64,000 nucleotides of DNA from Candidatus Marimicrobium litorale. Its GTDB lineage: Bacteria > Pseudomonadota > Gammaproteobacteria > Pseudomonadales > Halieaceae. Positions 9,517 through 19,204 of this stretch are shown here, piece by piece. The stretch lies in NCBI RefSeq assembly GCF_026262645.1, contig NZ_SHNO01000001.1, positions 3,224,001 through 3,288,000 on the forward strand. Reading direction: 5' to 3'. The position numbers were made by a program, and so were the translations under genes. The notes under the pieces were generated by a model. It had not been told where the DNA came from. It did not search any database and worked only from the letters and a program-made list of their open reading frames with translations. The first letter of the stretch is position 1; each line of letters starts with the position of its first letter.

Positions 9517-9782
9517 GGAGTCTCCGGTAAATAATCTCCGAGTAACGTAAGTTAGCAAAAAATGGCGAGAAGCGTATGAAAAATGAAACTACCTACGGGT
9601 TTTCGCTGGCTTTGTTCGTAATCAGGACGCATTTTTCTCTTTGAGGTAAAAATAATCGCTAAGATCGAACAATGGGCGCGGTCTGAAAAATGATGTGGTT
9701 GCAAGCCTGCGGGGGATGTTCCCCGGAGCGAGAAAACGAAAATCAAAATTGACCCTGCTGAACTAACGTAACAGGAGCTACC

Positions 9783-10850
9783 ATGCCATACAAAGTTGTC
9801 ACCTGGGGTACCGGCAATGTTGGAAAATACGCGATCCGTGCGGTTGTAAATCATCCGGAGCTAAGCCTTGTCGGGCACATAGTCAGCAGTGACGACAAAG
9901 CGGGAAAGGACGTTGCCGAACTGGCGGACCTTGATGCGCCCACCGGTGTGCTTGCCTCTACCGACATCGACGCGATGCTGGCCCTGAAACCCGACTGCGT
10001 ATGCTACACAGCGCATTCTGAGACTCGCATGATGGAAGCGGCCAAGGATCAGGCGCGCTGTTTGCAGCAGGGCGTCAATGTAGTGGCGAGTTCCCTGTTC
10101 ATGCTGCAAGAACCGGACAACCCGGATGTTGCTTTCTTGGCGGAGCCGGTCAAGGCTGCTTGCGACGAGGGTCAGACTACCTGCTTCAATAATGGCATTG
10201 ATCCCGGGTTCGCCAATGATACGATGCCTCTGGTGTTCACGGGCCTGTCAGAATATTGGACCAGCATCCGTATGCAGGAAATCATCAACTATGCCACCTA
10301 TGAGCAGGAAGATACTATCCGGGAAGTCATGGGGTTTGGCTATCCCATCGACCATGAGTGCATGCTGTTTGCCCCTGGCGCCTTGTCACTGGGCTGGGGT
10401 GGCGCGGTCCGATCCGTTGCCGCCGGGCTGGGAGTAGAGCTGGAGAAAGTGTATGAGGTCCATGAGCGTCTGCCGCTGGATGCCGACACTGAAAACGCAA
10501 TGGGCATGTTCAAAAAGGGCACGACAGGTGCCATGCGCTTCGAGGTGCGCGGCGTTATTGATGGTAAAGATGCGATCGTGTTAGAACATATCACCCGGAT
10601 TACTGATGACATTGCCCCTGAATGGCCGCAGGGCAAAGGCTACCGAATTACCATCGAGGGTGAGCCAAAAATGGTAGTCAATATGGATATGGAAGACAAG
10701 CACGGTGACCATGCTGTGGCCGGAGTGATACAAACGGCGACTGCTATCGTGAATGCCATTCCGGCCGTCGTGGAGCATCAGCCCGGTTTGGTGTCGGCCT
10801 TTAATTTACCGAAAATATCAGGCAAGGGGCTTTACCGGGGTTCGGCTTAA
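9783..10850 (+). CDS. DapB-like NAD(P)-dependent oxidoreductase
   Basis: 355 residues. The N-terminal Rossmann fold carries VVTWGTGNVGKYAIRAV (dinucleotide-binding glycines 10-15), as in the family annotated as dihydrodipicolinate-reductase N-terminal-domain or 2,4-diaminopentanoate-dehydrogenase-like proteins. It is not the lysine-pathway DapB: it is about 100 residues longer and has a distinct C-terminal half (GIDPGFANDTMPLV; YRITIEGEPKMVVNMD). These proteins are frequent in mycobacteria and in marine bacteria that degrade sterols or aromatics, where the substrate is not established. A paralogue lies at 31140-32174. ATG 9783 follows AACAGGAGCTACC. Confidence 0.85.
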   Translation: MPYKVVTWGTGNVGKYAIRAVVNHPELSLVGHIVSSDDKAGKDVAELADLDAPTGVLASTDIDAMLALKPDCVCYTAHSETRMMEAAKDQARCLQQGVNVVASSLFMLQEPDNPDVAFLAEPVKAACDEGQTTCFNNGIDPGFANDTMPLVFTGLSEYWTSIRMQEIINYATYEQEDTIREVMGFGYPIDHECMLFAPGALSLGWGGAVRSVAAGLGVELEKVYEVHERLPLDADTENAMGMFKKGTTGAMRFEVRGVIDGKDAIVLEHITRITDDIAPEWPQGKGYRITIEGEPKMVVNMDMEDKHGDHAVAGVIQTATAIVNAIPAVVEHQPGLVSAFNLPKISGKGLYRGSA

Positions 10851-10986
10851 ATGCCGATTCATAAAGTACGAACACCTGCCGGTCTTGAGCACTCGTTCCA
10901 TGTCAGTTCGCGTGCTGAACAAACGTGCAGCAGCGGAACAGTGGGGGATAGGAAGATCAGCGCGTCAGGCGATTCAGGGCCTCTTT

Positions 10987-11886
10987 CTAAAGGTGTTCTG
11001 CAGAGAAGGTATCACAGGCGTTGAGGTCGCCGGTCTCAAAGCCAGCCTTGAACCAACGCATCCGCTGGGCCGACGTGCCGTGGGTAAAGCTGTCCGGCAC
11101 CACTGCCCGTCCCGCCTCGCGTTGCAGGCGGTCGTCTCCGATGGACGCCGCCGCCTGAAGAGCCTCTTCAAGATCGCCAGGGTCTAGCATTTGGCGCTCG
11201 CGACTGGCGGCATGACCCCAGATGCCGGCAAAACAATCTGCCTGGAGCTCCTGACGTACAGAGAGCGCGTTAACTTCCGCCTTGCCGCGACCCTCACCTG
11301 CCTGCTGCACCTGCTCACTTATGCCCAATAGCGTTTGCACGTGGTGTCCGACTTCGTGAGCGATTACGTAAGCCTGCGCGAAATCCCCCGGTGCTCCATG
11401 CCGTTGCGCGAGATCCTGAAAAAAAGACAGATCAAGATAAAGTTTCTGGTCACCGGGGCAATAGAATGGGCCGACCGCTGCACTGGCCCGACCGCAGGCA
11501 GAGCGCACACTACCGGTAAACAAAACAAGCTTAGGATAACGGTATTCCCGCTGCATTTGCGAAAAATACTGCTGCCAGGTCTGCTCGGTATCGCCCAGCA
11601 CCACAGAGACAAAATCGACCATTTCGTCGTCGCCTGCGGCTTGCCTTGGTGGAGCCTGACTATGACCGGATTGTTCACCGGTCAGCAGTGAAAGGGTATC
11701 CAATCCCAGTATCTGGCCGCCGAAGATAACCACGACACCACCGATAAGTAGGATGCGGCCCACTTTGCTGCGCAGTAGCACGGGTAACACTCGCAAGAGT
11801 GCCGGGGCTGCGCTGGCACCCATGTGAGTGCCGTTTCCTCTTCTATCTTCGACATTACCGCTGCGTCTTCCGCGTTTCCAGCGCAT
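10987..11886 (-). CDS. ypfJ: YpfJ-family neutral zinc metallopeptidase
   Basis: 299 residues matching E. coli YpfJ from the very start (MRWKRGRRSGNVEDRRG), which fixes ATG 11886. One membrane anchor at about residues 42-62 (ILLIGGVVVIFGGQILGL) is followed by a hydrophilic part. The zinc site is IAHEVGHHVQ (His177, Glu178, His181), with the family's SACGRASAAVGPFYCPGD and the downstream ELQADCFAGIW, whose Glu/Asp supply the third ligand region. Probably membrane-anchored with the catalytic domain in the periplasm; the substrate of the family is not known to me. Divergent from yjgR, 81 bp apart. Confidence 0.93.
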   Translation of the reverse strand: MRWKRGRRSGNVEDRRGNGTHMGASAAPALLRVLPVLLRSKVGRILLIGGVVVIFGGQILGLDTLSLLTGEQSGHSQAPPRQAAGDDEMVDFVSVVLGDTEQTWQQYFSQMQREYRYPKLVLFTGSVRSACGRASAAVGPFYCPGDQKLYLDLSFFQDLAQRHGAPGDFAQAYVIAHEVGHHVQTLLGISEQVQQAGEGRGKAEVNALSVRQELQADCFAGIWGHAASRERQMLDPGDLEEALQAAASIGDDRLQREAGRAVVPDSFTHGTSAQRMRWFKAGFETGDLNACDTFSAEHL

Positions 11887-11967
11887 CGCATATTCCTGTC
11901 GCCACCTTATCCGTGGTTCACTATACTGGATGCCGGTTCAACAGCCCATCACCAGGTTAAACGAAAC

Positions 11968-13431
11968 ATGACGGAAGGTATTCTCATTGGCGGCTCCGAT
12001 GCCGGACACGTCGCGCTTAATCCCCGCTATGCCAATCGTCACGGACTGATTGCGGGCGCTACCGGCACAGGTAAGACCGTAACGCTGCAATGCCTGGCCG
12101 AGGGTTTTTCCGATCTTGGGGTCCCGGTTTTCATGGCTGACGTGAAAGGAGACCTTTCAGGTATATCACAGGCGGGCACAGCGAATCACAAAGTAGAAGA
12201 AAGGGTACAACAGATCGGCATTAAGAATTATGCGCAGCGGGGTTATCCCGTGGCGTTCTGGGATCTTTTCGGAGAGAAGGGGACGCCGATTCGTTCTACT
12301 ATTTCCGAAATGGGGCCGCAGCTGATGTCGCGGCTGCTGAATCTTAATGAAACTCAAGAAAGCGTTGTTACGCTTATATTTCAATATGCCGATGAGCAGG
12401 GCATGTTGCTGGTAGATTTAAAAGACCTGCGAACCTCACTGGAATTCCTGAGTGAGCATCGCAAGGAAATGGGCCCGGGCTATAACGTCTCTACAGCGTC
12501 TATCAATGCTATTTTGCGCCGCCTGCTGATGCTTGAACGAGAGGGGGGTCAAAGCTTTTTCGGTGAACCCGCTCTCCAGTTACAGGATTTTATACGCACC
12601 TCTCGCGATGGTCGCGGGATGATTAATATTCTGGCGGCTGACGCTTTAATCATGAATCCAAGAGTCTATTCAACCTTTCTTCTTTGGTTACTGTCCGAGT
12701 TATTTGAGACACTACCGGAATTGGGAGATCCAGAGCAGCCTGTGCTGGTGTTTTTTTTCGACGAGGCTCACCTTCTATTCCGCGATGCACCGAAAATACT
12801 TTTGGAAAAAATCGAGCAGGTTGTGCGTCTGATTCGTTCAAAAGGCGTTGGTATCTATTTTATTTCCCAGAGTCCAGGTGATATTCCCGACAGTGTACTT
12901 GGGCAATTGGGAAACCGCGTGCAACACGCACTCCGCGCCTACACCCCGAAGGAAAGAAAGGCTGTCAATGTCGCCGCGCAGTCATTCCGTGAAAATCCTG
13001 CTCTCGATACCGTGACCGCTATCAGCGAGTTAGGCGTGGGTGAAGCGCTGGTTTCTACGCTACAGGAGAAAGGTATACCGGCGCCGGTGCAACGTACACT
13101 GGTACGTCCACCCAGCTCGCGTATGGGGGCAGCCACTGCGGAGGAGCGTGCGCTCATTATCGACGCTGATATAAATCAAAAGCGCTATGCGGAGGCCATC
13201 GACCCACGTTCGGCGCATGAAATATTAATGGAGCGCACTGCTATGCGGCAGAAAGAAGAGCAGGAAGCGGATCTGGCTGAGCGTTCTGCCAAGGCCGACA
13301 AGTCGGTCAAAAAAAGTTCCAGGACTCGCGAGAGCGCCGGCGAAGCTTTCTTAAAAAGTGTCGCTCGCGCCGCGGGAAGCAGTTTGGGGCGCAAATTATT
13401 TCGGGGTTTGCTTGGTTCTCTTCTCAAGTAG
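11968..13431 (+). CDS. yjgR: HerA-like ATPase of the YjgR/DUF853 family
   Basis: 487 residues. Walker A GATGTGKT at residues 30-37 and Walker B LVFFFDEAHLLF near 260-270, with the family's VFMADVKGDLSG, a conserved KSTL-like middle replaced here by LRTSLEFLSE, and IYFISQSPGDIPD after Walker B (sensor region). Relatives are HerA/FtsK-type hexameric ATPases of uncertain role, thought to act on DNA ends or protein-nucleic acid complexes. The C-terminus (about 425-487) is charged and alanine-rich. ATG 11968 is chosen because the family begins with the strand that leads to Walker A (ILIGGSDAG); the longer frame from 11824 would overlap the ypfJ start on the other strand. Confidence 0.92.
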   Translation: MTEGILIGGSDAGHVALNPRYANRHGLIAGATGTGKTVTLQCLAEGFSDLGVPVFMADVKGDLSGISQAGTANHKVEERVQQIGIKNYAQRGYPVAFWDLFGEKGTPIRSTISEMGPQLMSRLLNLNETQESVVTLIFQYADEQGMLLVDLKDLRTSLEFLSEHRKEMGPGYNVSTASINAILRRLLMLEREGGQSFFGEPALQLQDFIRTSRDGRGMINILAADALIMNPRVYSTFLLWLLSELFETLPELGDPEQPVLVFFFDEAHLLFRDAPKILLEKIEQVVRLIRSKGVGIYFISQSPGDIPDSVLGQLGNRVQHALRAYTPKERKAVNVAAQSFRENPALDTVTAISELGVGEALVSTLQEKGIPAPVQRTLVRPPSSRMGAATAEERALIIDADINQKRYAEAIDPRSAHEILMERTAMRQKEEQEADLAERSAKADKSVKKSSRTRESAGEAFLKSVARAAGSSLGRKLFRGLLGSLLK

Positions 13432-13448
13432 AGAGTCGGGCTGACGCC

Positions 13449-13463
13449 GCTAAGGTAGCGGTC
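13449..13463 (+). terminator. Weak hairpin after yjgR
   Basis: CCGCT-AAGGT-AGCGG forms a five-pair stem 18 bp after the yjgR stop, with no T run. A weak candidate only. Confidence 0.2.
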
Positions 13464-13549
13464 GAAGTGGCGGTTAAAAAAGCACAGAGATATTATTGGC
13501 ACTGGAAGCGTTGCAGGCAGTCTATAGCGCAATAAAAAGAGGTTCGTCG

Positions 13550-13981
13550 ATGACCCATAGTGATCGCCCCCGCACTGGCGCTTTGCGCACCCTATCAATC
13601 GCAGCGCTAGTGCTTGGCTTTTGTGTGGCGGGCCTATTGCACTTTACTCACACCGCAGGGCTCGCTGCGATCACACCGCTCCCGTTTGCCAGAGAAATTG
13701 TGTGGATAACCGGCATCATGGAATTCCTTTTTGCCGGTTTTCTGCTCTGGAAACCAACTCGCCAGTTCACCGCTTTGTGGCTATCGGTATTCTGCATTGT
13801 GGTGTTGCCCGCTAATATCAATATGGCCATATATAATTTGCCCATGTTTGGCTCGCAGGCGCCTCCAGTCGTGCTGTGGGGCCGGATTCCAGCACAGTTT
13901 TTACTGATCGCATGGATACTGTATGCGGCGGATGCGTGGCGTCCATTGCGCGCTAGGGGCTGGCGCGCACTGCTGGGTTAA
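13550..13981 (+). CDS. DoxX-family small membrane protein
   Basis: 143 residues with four membrane helices (about 13-32, 45-64, 70-90, 100-122) and short loops, the DoxX layout. Characteristic parts are GLLHFTHTAGLAAITP near the first loop and the final RIPAQFLLIAWILYA. DoxX proteins have been tied to thiosulfate oxidation, thiol-redox complexes and general membrane stress, so no specific role is claimed. The start is ATG 13550 after an AAAAGAGG site; a longer frame from 13496 is unlikely. Confidence 0.85.
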   Translation: MTHSDRPRTGALRTLSIAALVLGFCVAGLLHFTHTAGLAAITPLPFAREIVWITGIMEFLFAGFLLWKPTRQFTALWLSVFCIVVLPANINMAIYNLPMFGSQAPPVVLWGRIPAQFLLIAWILYAADAWRPLRARGWRALLG

Positions 13982-14267
13982 CCATCTGTGATTGAGTGCT
14001 TAATGGATCGACATGTTAGTAGGGAAAATACAGCCCTCAGGCCAAGTAATTGATCACCCGGTTTTTGCGCTGCAGTACCGTTTTACCGTGTCGCCAATAG
14101 GCCGGAATTCTAACGAATCAGTGCCAAGTTATAATTTTTTTGTAGCAGTAGGGCAGGCCGCTTGTTCGAGGTATACAGCCTGTGCCGATATCAGTTTATA
14201 GATGTGATTGATGAGCGCTGTCCAGCGGCGTCTGGCGATCACGATTCACCGAGTAGAATTATGGAGT

Positions 14268-15317
14268 ATGAATATGGACAGCCCGTCTGAATTCGAGGAG
14301 CTTAGTTGCTATCTTCTTCCTGGTCACACGACAACCCCGGCCGATGCTATTACAGAGGCGCGCCAGGCAGAATCTATGGGTTTAGGTCGGGTCTGGCTGT
14401 CGGAGCGATTCGATGTAAAAGATGCCGGTGTCATATGCGCAGCGGCGTTGTCGGTTACCGACAATCTGCGGGTGGCGACTGCGGGAACGAATCTTCACAC
14501 TCGACACCCGATGGTTCTTGCTAATATGTGTTCCAGTTTGCATTACCTGTCCGGTGGACGGTTTGAGTTGGGGCTGGCCCGGGGAGTGGGCATACGGAAT
14601 GACCTCATGGGCCTCAGCACCGTGACCAACAAACAGTTGGTAGATGGACTCAATATTCTGCGCACTTTATGGCAGGGAGAGAAAGTAATGGGCTACGAAG
14701 GGCCTATGGGAAATCTCCCGTATCTAAGCATGGGCGACTGGTTAGACGTCGACATGCCAATTCTTTTTGTTGGGTTTGGCCCCAAAAGCCTGCGCTTCGC
14801 TGGTGCTCACTTCGATGGAGTGCACTTGCATACATTTATTACTGATGAGGGCCTGCGCCGTGCCAAGGGCTTGATTCAGGAAGGTGCTGAGGCGGCTGGT
14901 AGGGACCCCGATAGCGTTAAAATTTATTCCGTTCAGGCGACAGTTCTCGACCCCGATCGGGAAGATTATCTGCGTAAGCTGGTGGCTCGTATGGCCACGT
15001 ATATGCAGGCTCCGGGATATGCAGAGATGCTTATTACTTTGAATGGATGGGACGCAAAGGTTCTGGAGGAATTCCGTAACAATACGATTGTTAGTTCGAT
15101 GCCAGGGGGTATCGATAGTGTTGCCAGTCTTGAACAGTTGGAAAAAATTAGTGCACTAATCCCCGACGATTGGCTAACAGCAGCTAGTGGCAGCGCGGTG
15201 GACTGCGCTCAGGCATGGAGGCATCAACTGGCCAATGGCGCCGATGGCGTGGTAATACATGGTTCTACGCCCACCGAGTTTGCGCCCGCTATTGAGGCTT
15301 ACCGCGGTCTCGAGTGA
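14268..15317 (+). CDS. LLM-class (luciferase-like, probable F420-type) oxidoreductase
   Basis: About 349 residues, TIM-barrel luciferase-like monooxygenase class. Start taken at ATG 14268 (a second ATG at 14274 is equally possible; a GGAG lies just upstream); a TTG-started extension from 14208 lacks family similarity. Visible family features: LPGHTTTPADAITEARQAE, WLSERFDVKDAGV, TNLHTRHPMVLANM, LSGGRFELGLARGVG and the late GADGVVIHG. These resemble the actinobacterial subfamily of probable F420-dependent oxidoreductases (MSMEG_2249/TIGR03857 type, from memory). Whether it uses F420 or FMN here is open, as no F420 synthesis gene is in the window. Confidence 0.87.
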   Translation: MNMDSPSEFEELSCYLLPGHTTTPADAITEARQAESMGLGRVWLSERFDVKDAGVICAAALSVTDNLRVATAGTNLHTRHPMVLANMCSSLHYLSGGRFELGLARGVGIRNDLMGLSTVTNKQLVDGLNILRTLWQGEKVMGYEGPMGNLPYLSMGDWLDVDMPILFVGFGPKSLRFAGAHFDGVHLHTFITDEGLRRAKGLIQEGAEAAGRDPDSVKIYSVQATVLDPDREDYLRKLVARMATYMQAPGYAEMLITLNGWDAKVLEEFRNNTIVSSMPGGIDSVASLEQLEKISALIPDDWLTAASGSAVDCAQAWRHQLANGADGVVIHGSTPTEFAPAIEAYRGLE

Positions 15318-15367
15318 ACGTGCCGGGAAGCAAGTCAGTATCGGTGCTATGGGCCACAATCGAGAGA

Positions 15368-17302
15368 TTAGGGCTCATACCAGATGGGTGAGGTGTAGGC
15401 CCGTTCTTGTTGAATCACATTCGCACCTTCCGGTATTTCGCTGCCGTACCTCACTTTGTCGTAGACTATCCAGCGTGGTGTTGGAATCTCGATCACCCTG
15501 GCGTAGTAAAACGCCTTATCTTTCGGATCGAAATCTGGATCGATCCACACGGCAGCGAGTTCTGAGGCGCCAATAGTGTTGGTCCAGTTTGCGGCTTCGA
15601 GATCGACAGTGTTTCCTACCGGAGGCAATTGACCCCCAGTGTCGATGTCGCGTCCGTTTGACCACGCGACATTGTAGACCTTTTCGTGTGTTGCCCCGTC
15701 TGCATCAAGCCAGCCTTTGATGATTTGGATGCGATCGAGGTTGGCGCCCATCGGGTCGCGCAGTGCATACACCATAAAAGTGGGCGATTCGCCGCTCGTT
15801 ACCGGTAAATCTGAACCCATTGGAACCCCTTTTTCATAACCGCGAAAGGCAGGGGCGCGGCTTCTGAGATCTTCCTCCGTAAAATTCCAGCCGCCGAAAA
15901 AACGAACGGAGATCCTCGGCCCCGTGGTCGCGTAGGTTTCCTTGCGTTCCATGGCATCAAAAATTGCCTCACGGGTATTCTCCTGAGCCCACACCGCCTG
16001 ATAGCCTGATGCGGCCAGTTCGTAGCCCTCAATTGCGCCCAACTCTGATTTCACAAAGGGGTGGCCGATTCGCATTGGTGAGGGCTCGGCGCTCGTTGAC
16101 TTACCGAAGAAATTGTCCTCCTCTGCCGTAGACAAGCTGGTGTGACTGTCAGTTCCGCCCACCATGCCAAACTTATAGGGGTTGGTCCCGAGTCTGGACT
16201 CGAGTGCCAGGCCGGTCTTCAGTGCTTCCCGCGCATACTCTCGCTGCAGCATTTCCTCTTTTTTCAACTCGGTGAGATCAAGATTCCCTTTGTCCAGCGT
16301 CTCATAATTAGCGAATTCGTCGTCTGGTGACAGAAGCGGGTGGGTTTCTCCATCTCCCTTTATCTGGGTTACCTCATAAAGTGGCTCCCACTTCGCGCGA
16401 AGCTCTACATACTCCTTATCGACCTTGCCGCCCGCGTAGGTATGGGTTAATGGGAATAACCAGCCGTTCGATAGATTACCGTTATGGGATATTGCCAGTG
16501 CTTGTCCATCGGTTTTGTCTTCATAATCTTGCAGCCACTGGTACAGGTCGAGTGGGTCTGTGGTGCCCGCAGGAGGTTGCGTGGTCAGTGGTGTAACCTG
16601 CCTCGCTAACTCTCCCCCATCTCGCAATATCACATTGCGATGAAGATTGAATCCTTTTGGAACAGAGGTCCACTCAAACCCAATGAGTGTGGTAAAACGT
16701 CCCGGCTCGTTGAACCTGTCTGCCGTGTAGGTGATTTCATTCCATAGATCGTCGTACACTTTAGAGCCCGGAGAATACTGATCAACCAGCTCTTTGGGAA
16801 TTTTCATTTGCGCGAAGTGCGTGATGAGATCGAATGCGGCTCTACCGGCAGCCTCACCGCCTTGCTGAAAACCCTCGGCCCATTCTTTACCCTTGGGGTT
16901 GGCTAGAATATTGGGTGTACCTTTCTGGATATCTGTAGCGATACCCATCATGTCTGAATGATCCGTGATAGCGAGCCAGTCCAGCGGTCGGCCCAGTTTT
17001 ACCTGGAGCCCGCCCGATGATTGTATTTGTTCGCCTCTGGCAAAGCGGTAAGCATCCTCATGACCGAGAATGTTTCCGAAAAGACCGGCGTCCAATGACA
17101 AGCCTGTATGGAGATGAGCTTCACCCCAATAAACCTGATTCGGAAATTCACGTTCCGCGTAAGGTGAATAGGCTTTGCCTGGATAGATTCTTGTTAAGAG
17201 ATCAGGGTCTGGGGTGCCAGCGTCCTGAGAATGTGCGGGCATGCTGATGCATGCGGCTATGATAAGGGTAGAGACGATGCGAGCCTGTGCTGCAGAGACC
17301 AT
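15368..17302 (-). CDS. DUF3604 exported protein
   Basis: 644 residues with a cleavable signal peptide (about 1-25, ending PAHSQ). The whole length fits DUF3604: [19 protein letters not shown] near residue 58, [11 protein letters not shown], a central FEWTS segment, GGTDSHTSL and YATTGPRI. These His/Asp motifs (HLHT, TDHSD, TDSH) look like a PHP-type metal-dependent phosphoesterase fold, so a periplasmic metal-dependent hydrolase is plausible; no substrate is established to my knowledge. The family is abundant in marine gammaproteobacteria. It is convergent with the LLM gene. Confidence 0.9.
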   Translation of the reverse strand: MVSAAQARIVSTLIIAACISMPAHSQDAGTPDPDLLTRIYPGKAYSPYAEREFPNQVYWGEAHLHTGLSLDAGLFGNILGHEDAYRFARGEQIQSSGGLQVKLGRPLDWLAITDHSDMMGIATDIQKGTPNILANPKGKEWAEGFQQGGEAAGRAAFDLITHFAQMKIPKELVDQYSPGSKVYDDLWNEITYTADRFNEPGRFTTLIGFEWTSVPKGFNLHRNVILRDGGELARQVTPLTTQPPAGTTDPLDLYQWLQDYEDKTDGQALAISHNGNLSNGWLFPLTHTYAGGKVDKEYVELRAKWEPLYEVTQIKGDGETHPLLSPDDEFANYETLDKGNLDLTELKKEEMLQREYAREALKTGLALESRLGTNPYKFGMVGGTDSHTSLSTAEEDNFFGKSTSAEPSPMRIGHPFVKSELGAIEGYELAASGYQAVWAQENTREAIFDAMERKETYATTGPRISVRFFGGWNFTEEDLRSRAPAFRGYEKGVPMGSDLPVTSGESPTFMVYALRDPMGANLDRIQIIKGWLDADGATHEKVYNVAWSNGRDIDTGGQLPPVGNTVDLEAANWTNTIGASELAAVWIDPDFDPKDKAFYYARVIEIPTPRWIVYDKVRYGSEIPEGANVIQQERAYTSPIWYEP

Positions 17303-17740
17303 AGATTAAACCTGTATTGTCTGACGTCGATTTGCATCGAGGCGTTTATTTTTTAGCGAAAATACCAGATTGAGTTCGCCCTGTGAAGTCAGGGGAAGCG
17401 CAGTGTGCGAAGCGATACGGCCCCGCAACCGGTCTTCTTATCTGGATTAGAATGCGATTGGGAGCGCGCAAGCTATCTCACAAAAAAGCGAGCAGTACCA
17501 ATAATTTGCAGAAGCACGCCGCTTGAGATATCAAAGGGCTGGGAGTGCGGGTATGCTGAACGCGCCTGGTCACGAGCGGGGCTTCTAAAAAACGTCTTTT
17601 AACATTGTGAGAATGTTCGAAAGTACGCTAGGTGCTGTGCATCCCAGAGGGAATGGCCAAGTTGCGAGGGGGCAATCTGTTGCTACTCACTGTGCGTTTC
17701 AATATGGGTGAGTAGGCAGCTGGCGCCAACCGCTGCATCG
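17303..17740. other. Intergenic stretch, no gene seen
   Basis: Between the DUF3604 start and the terminator of the repeat lipoprotein. Probably carries the DUF3604 promoter on the minus strand near its left end. No convincing frame. Confidence 0.4.
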
Positions 17741-17784
17741 AAAAAAACCATCGGAAGACAAGAAGTTTGCCAACCGATGGTTTT
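17741..17784 (-). terminator. Rho-independent terminator of the repeat lipoprotein
   Basis: An 11-pair perfect stem (AAAACCATCGG at 17744-17754 with CCGATGGTTTT at 17774-17784, 19-nt loop). Read on the minus strand, it is followed by a run of T residues. It lies about 80 bp beyond the stop of the lipoprotein gene at 17865. Confidence 0.7.
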
Positions 17785-17864
17785 GTGGATACAAAAACGG
17801 TGGGAGCGCCGAGTCCACCCGCCAGCGGCTCACATAATGTGGATGGAGGCTCGATGCACTGTCC

Positions 17865-18359
17865 CTATTTTTTCATTTTGTCTATGGTGTCCTCCGTAGC
17901 TTTCACCGCATCGTCGGTGGCACCTTCTACTGCGTCCGATGCTTCACCGGCCGCTTTGGTCGTGGCGTCCCAGGCATCGCCGGCGTTCTCGCTAACAGCA
18001 TCCGCTGCATCGCTAGCCGCACTGCTGGCGGCATCCGCCGCATCGCTGGCAGCTTCACCCGTGGCCTTCAAGGCATCTTCCGTGGTCTCAGAGACAGTAT
18101 CGGCTGTTTTACTGGCCGCGTCTGCCGTGGCATCCCACGCGTCATCCGCTGTTTCAGAGACCGTGCTCGCGGCATCACTGAGCGCGTTGCCTGTCTTGTC
18201 CATTGCGTTGCCAGCAGCGTCTTTTGCACTATCAGTGGCCTGCTGTATGCTGTCAGCCGCATTGCTGGCAGCCTGGTTTGCGTCTTCTTTGCTGCAGCCA
18301 TAGGTGCTCAGCATTAGTGTTCCGATAAGCAGCATGATGGTTTTCTGGATTCTGTTCAT
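17865..18359 (-). CDS. Alanine-rich lipoprotein of 11-residue helical repeats
   Basis: 164 residues. A signal peptide ends at Cys22 (STYGC, an imperfect lipobox), then almost the whole mature chain consists of 11-residue units rich in Ala, Asp, Thr and Ser, such as DATADAASKTA, DTVSETTEDAL, KATGEAASDAA and DAVSENAGDAW; about twelve units can be laid out without gaps. This is the pattern of LEA-like or hendecad coiled-coil proteins: a long amphipathic helix, anchored to a membrane by lipid. A stress or surface role is inferred only. Followed by a clear terminator. Confidence 0.82.
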   Translation of the reverse strand: MNRIQKTIMLLIGTLMLSTYGCSKEDANQAASNAADSIQQATDSAKDAAGNAMDKTGNALSDAASTVSETADDAWDATADAASKTADTVSETTEDALKATGEAASDAADAASSAASDAADAVSENAGDAWDATTKAAGEASDAVEGATDDAVKATEDTIDKMKK

Positions 18360-18508
18360 AGTGTGGTTTATCCCCGATTATTTAAAAAAGCCCGCTGCGA
18401 GTTATTGTACTGGTGTGAATCTGCGGCAGACGTGCGGTATCCACAGTATAACCGATAATTCTAATTTTGCTGCTGCGATTATCAACCGAAAATAGATAGG
18501 ATGAAGCG

Positions 18509-19069
18509 ATGATAAGAGACTGGAAACGACAGCAAACTACTGTAGTGCAGAAAACGCGTATTCTGGATCTCTGCGAAGTGGTGGATGTGTCACCCTATAC
18601 TGGAAAAACACATAACTTTGTTCTCATTGATAGCCGGGCATGGGTGAATATGGTGCCAATAACTGCGCGAGAAGAAATCGTGATGATTCGTCAGTTTCGG
18701 CATGGTAGCCAGCAGGTGACATTCGAGATACCCGGCGGGATGAACGACCCGGCGGAGAGTCCCGCGGAGGCTGCACTGCGGGAGTGTCATGAGGAGACGG
18801 GTTATAGCGCAAAGGTCGCGCATTGCCTGGGAGAATTGAATCCGAATCCCGCCCTGTTCAACAATACGCTCCACACCTTTTACGGCTTCGTATCAGAGAC
18901 TACTCCTTCAGAGTATTCCAGTGAAACAGAAAAAACAGAGGTCGAACTCGTGCCAATCGACGCGCTAAAGCCGCTGCTACTGGGCGGCGGTATTGGCCAT
19001 GCACTGGTTTGTGCAACGCTTTGGCGATTTCTGTATATGTGGGAAAAGAAAGAACTAGCGCTGGACTAG
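18509..19069 (+). CDS. Nudix hydrolase (ADP-ribose pyrophosphatase-like)
   Basis: 186 residues with a perfect Nudix box, G-x5-E-x7-REUxEExGU, written here as GMNDPAE then seven residues then RECHEETGY (about residues 77-98). The preceding VMIRQFRHGSQQVTFEIPGG and following PNPALFNNTLHTFYG fit the ADP-ribose/NDP-sugar pyrophosphatase branch. It cleaves nucleoside diphosphate derivatives using Mg2+; cytoplasmic. Start ATG 18509 after ATAGGATGAAGCG. Confidence 0.92.
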   Translation: MIRDWKRQQTTVVQKTRILDLCEVVDVSPYTGKTHNFVLIDSRAWVNMVPITAREEIVMIRQFRHGSQQVTFEIPGGMNDPAESPAEAALRECHEETGYSAKVAHCLGELNPNPALFNNTLHTFYGFVSETTPSEYSSETEKTEVELVPIDALKPLLLGGGIGHALVCATLWRFLYMWEKKELALD

Positions 19070-19155
19070 CAATAAAAAAACATCGGCTGGTCCAGGCGCA
19101 GTTATGACAAGCATCACTGAATGAACGATGTCATTCAGGTCATCTGGTGCGGGAG

Positions 19156-19180
19156 TGCGCGACCCCGGCCGGGTCGCGCA
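19156..19180. terminator. Strong hairpin between convergent genes
   Basis: TGCGCGACCC-CGGCC-GGGTCGCGCA, a perfect ten-pair GC-rich stem with a five-base loop, lies between the stops of the Nudix gene and the penicillin acylase gene. There is no T run on either side, so a bidirectional terminator is likely but not certain. Confidence 0.45.
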
Positions 19181-19204
19181 TTCAGACGTTAGCTAACCGA
19201 TAGG

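Noticed and set aside
17767-18303. 178-codon plus-strand frame rich in Ala, Ser and Val
   Set aside because: Exact antisense of the hendecad-repeat lipoprotein; its composition simply mirrors the repeats.
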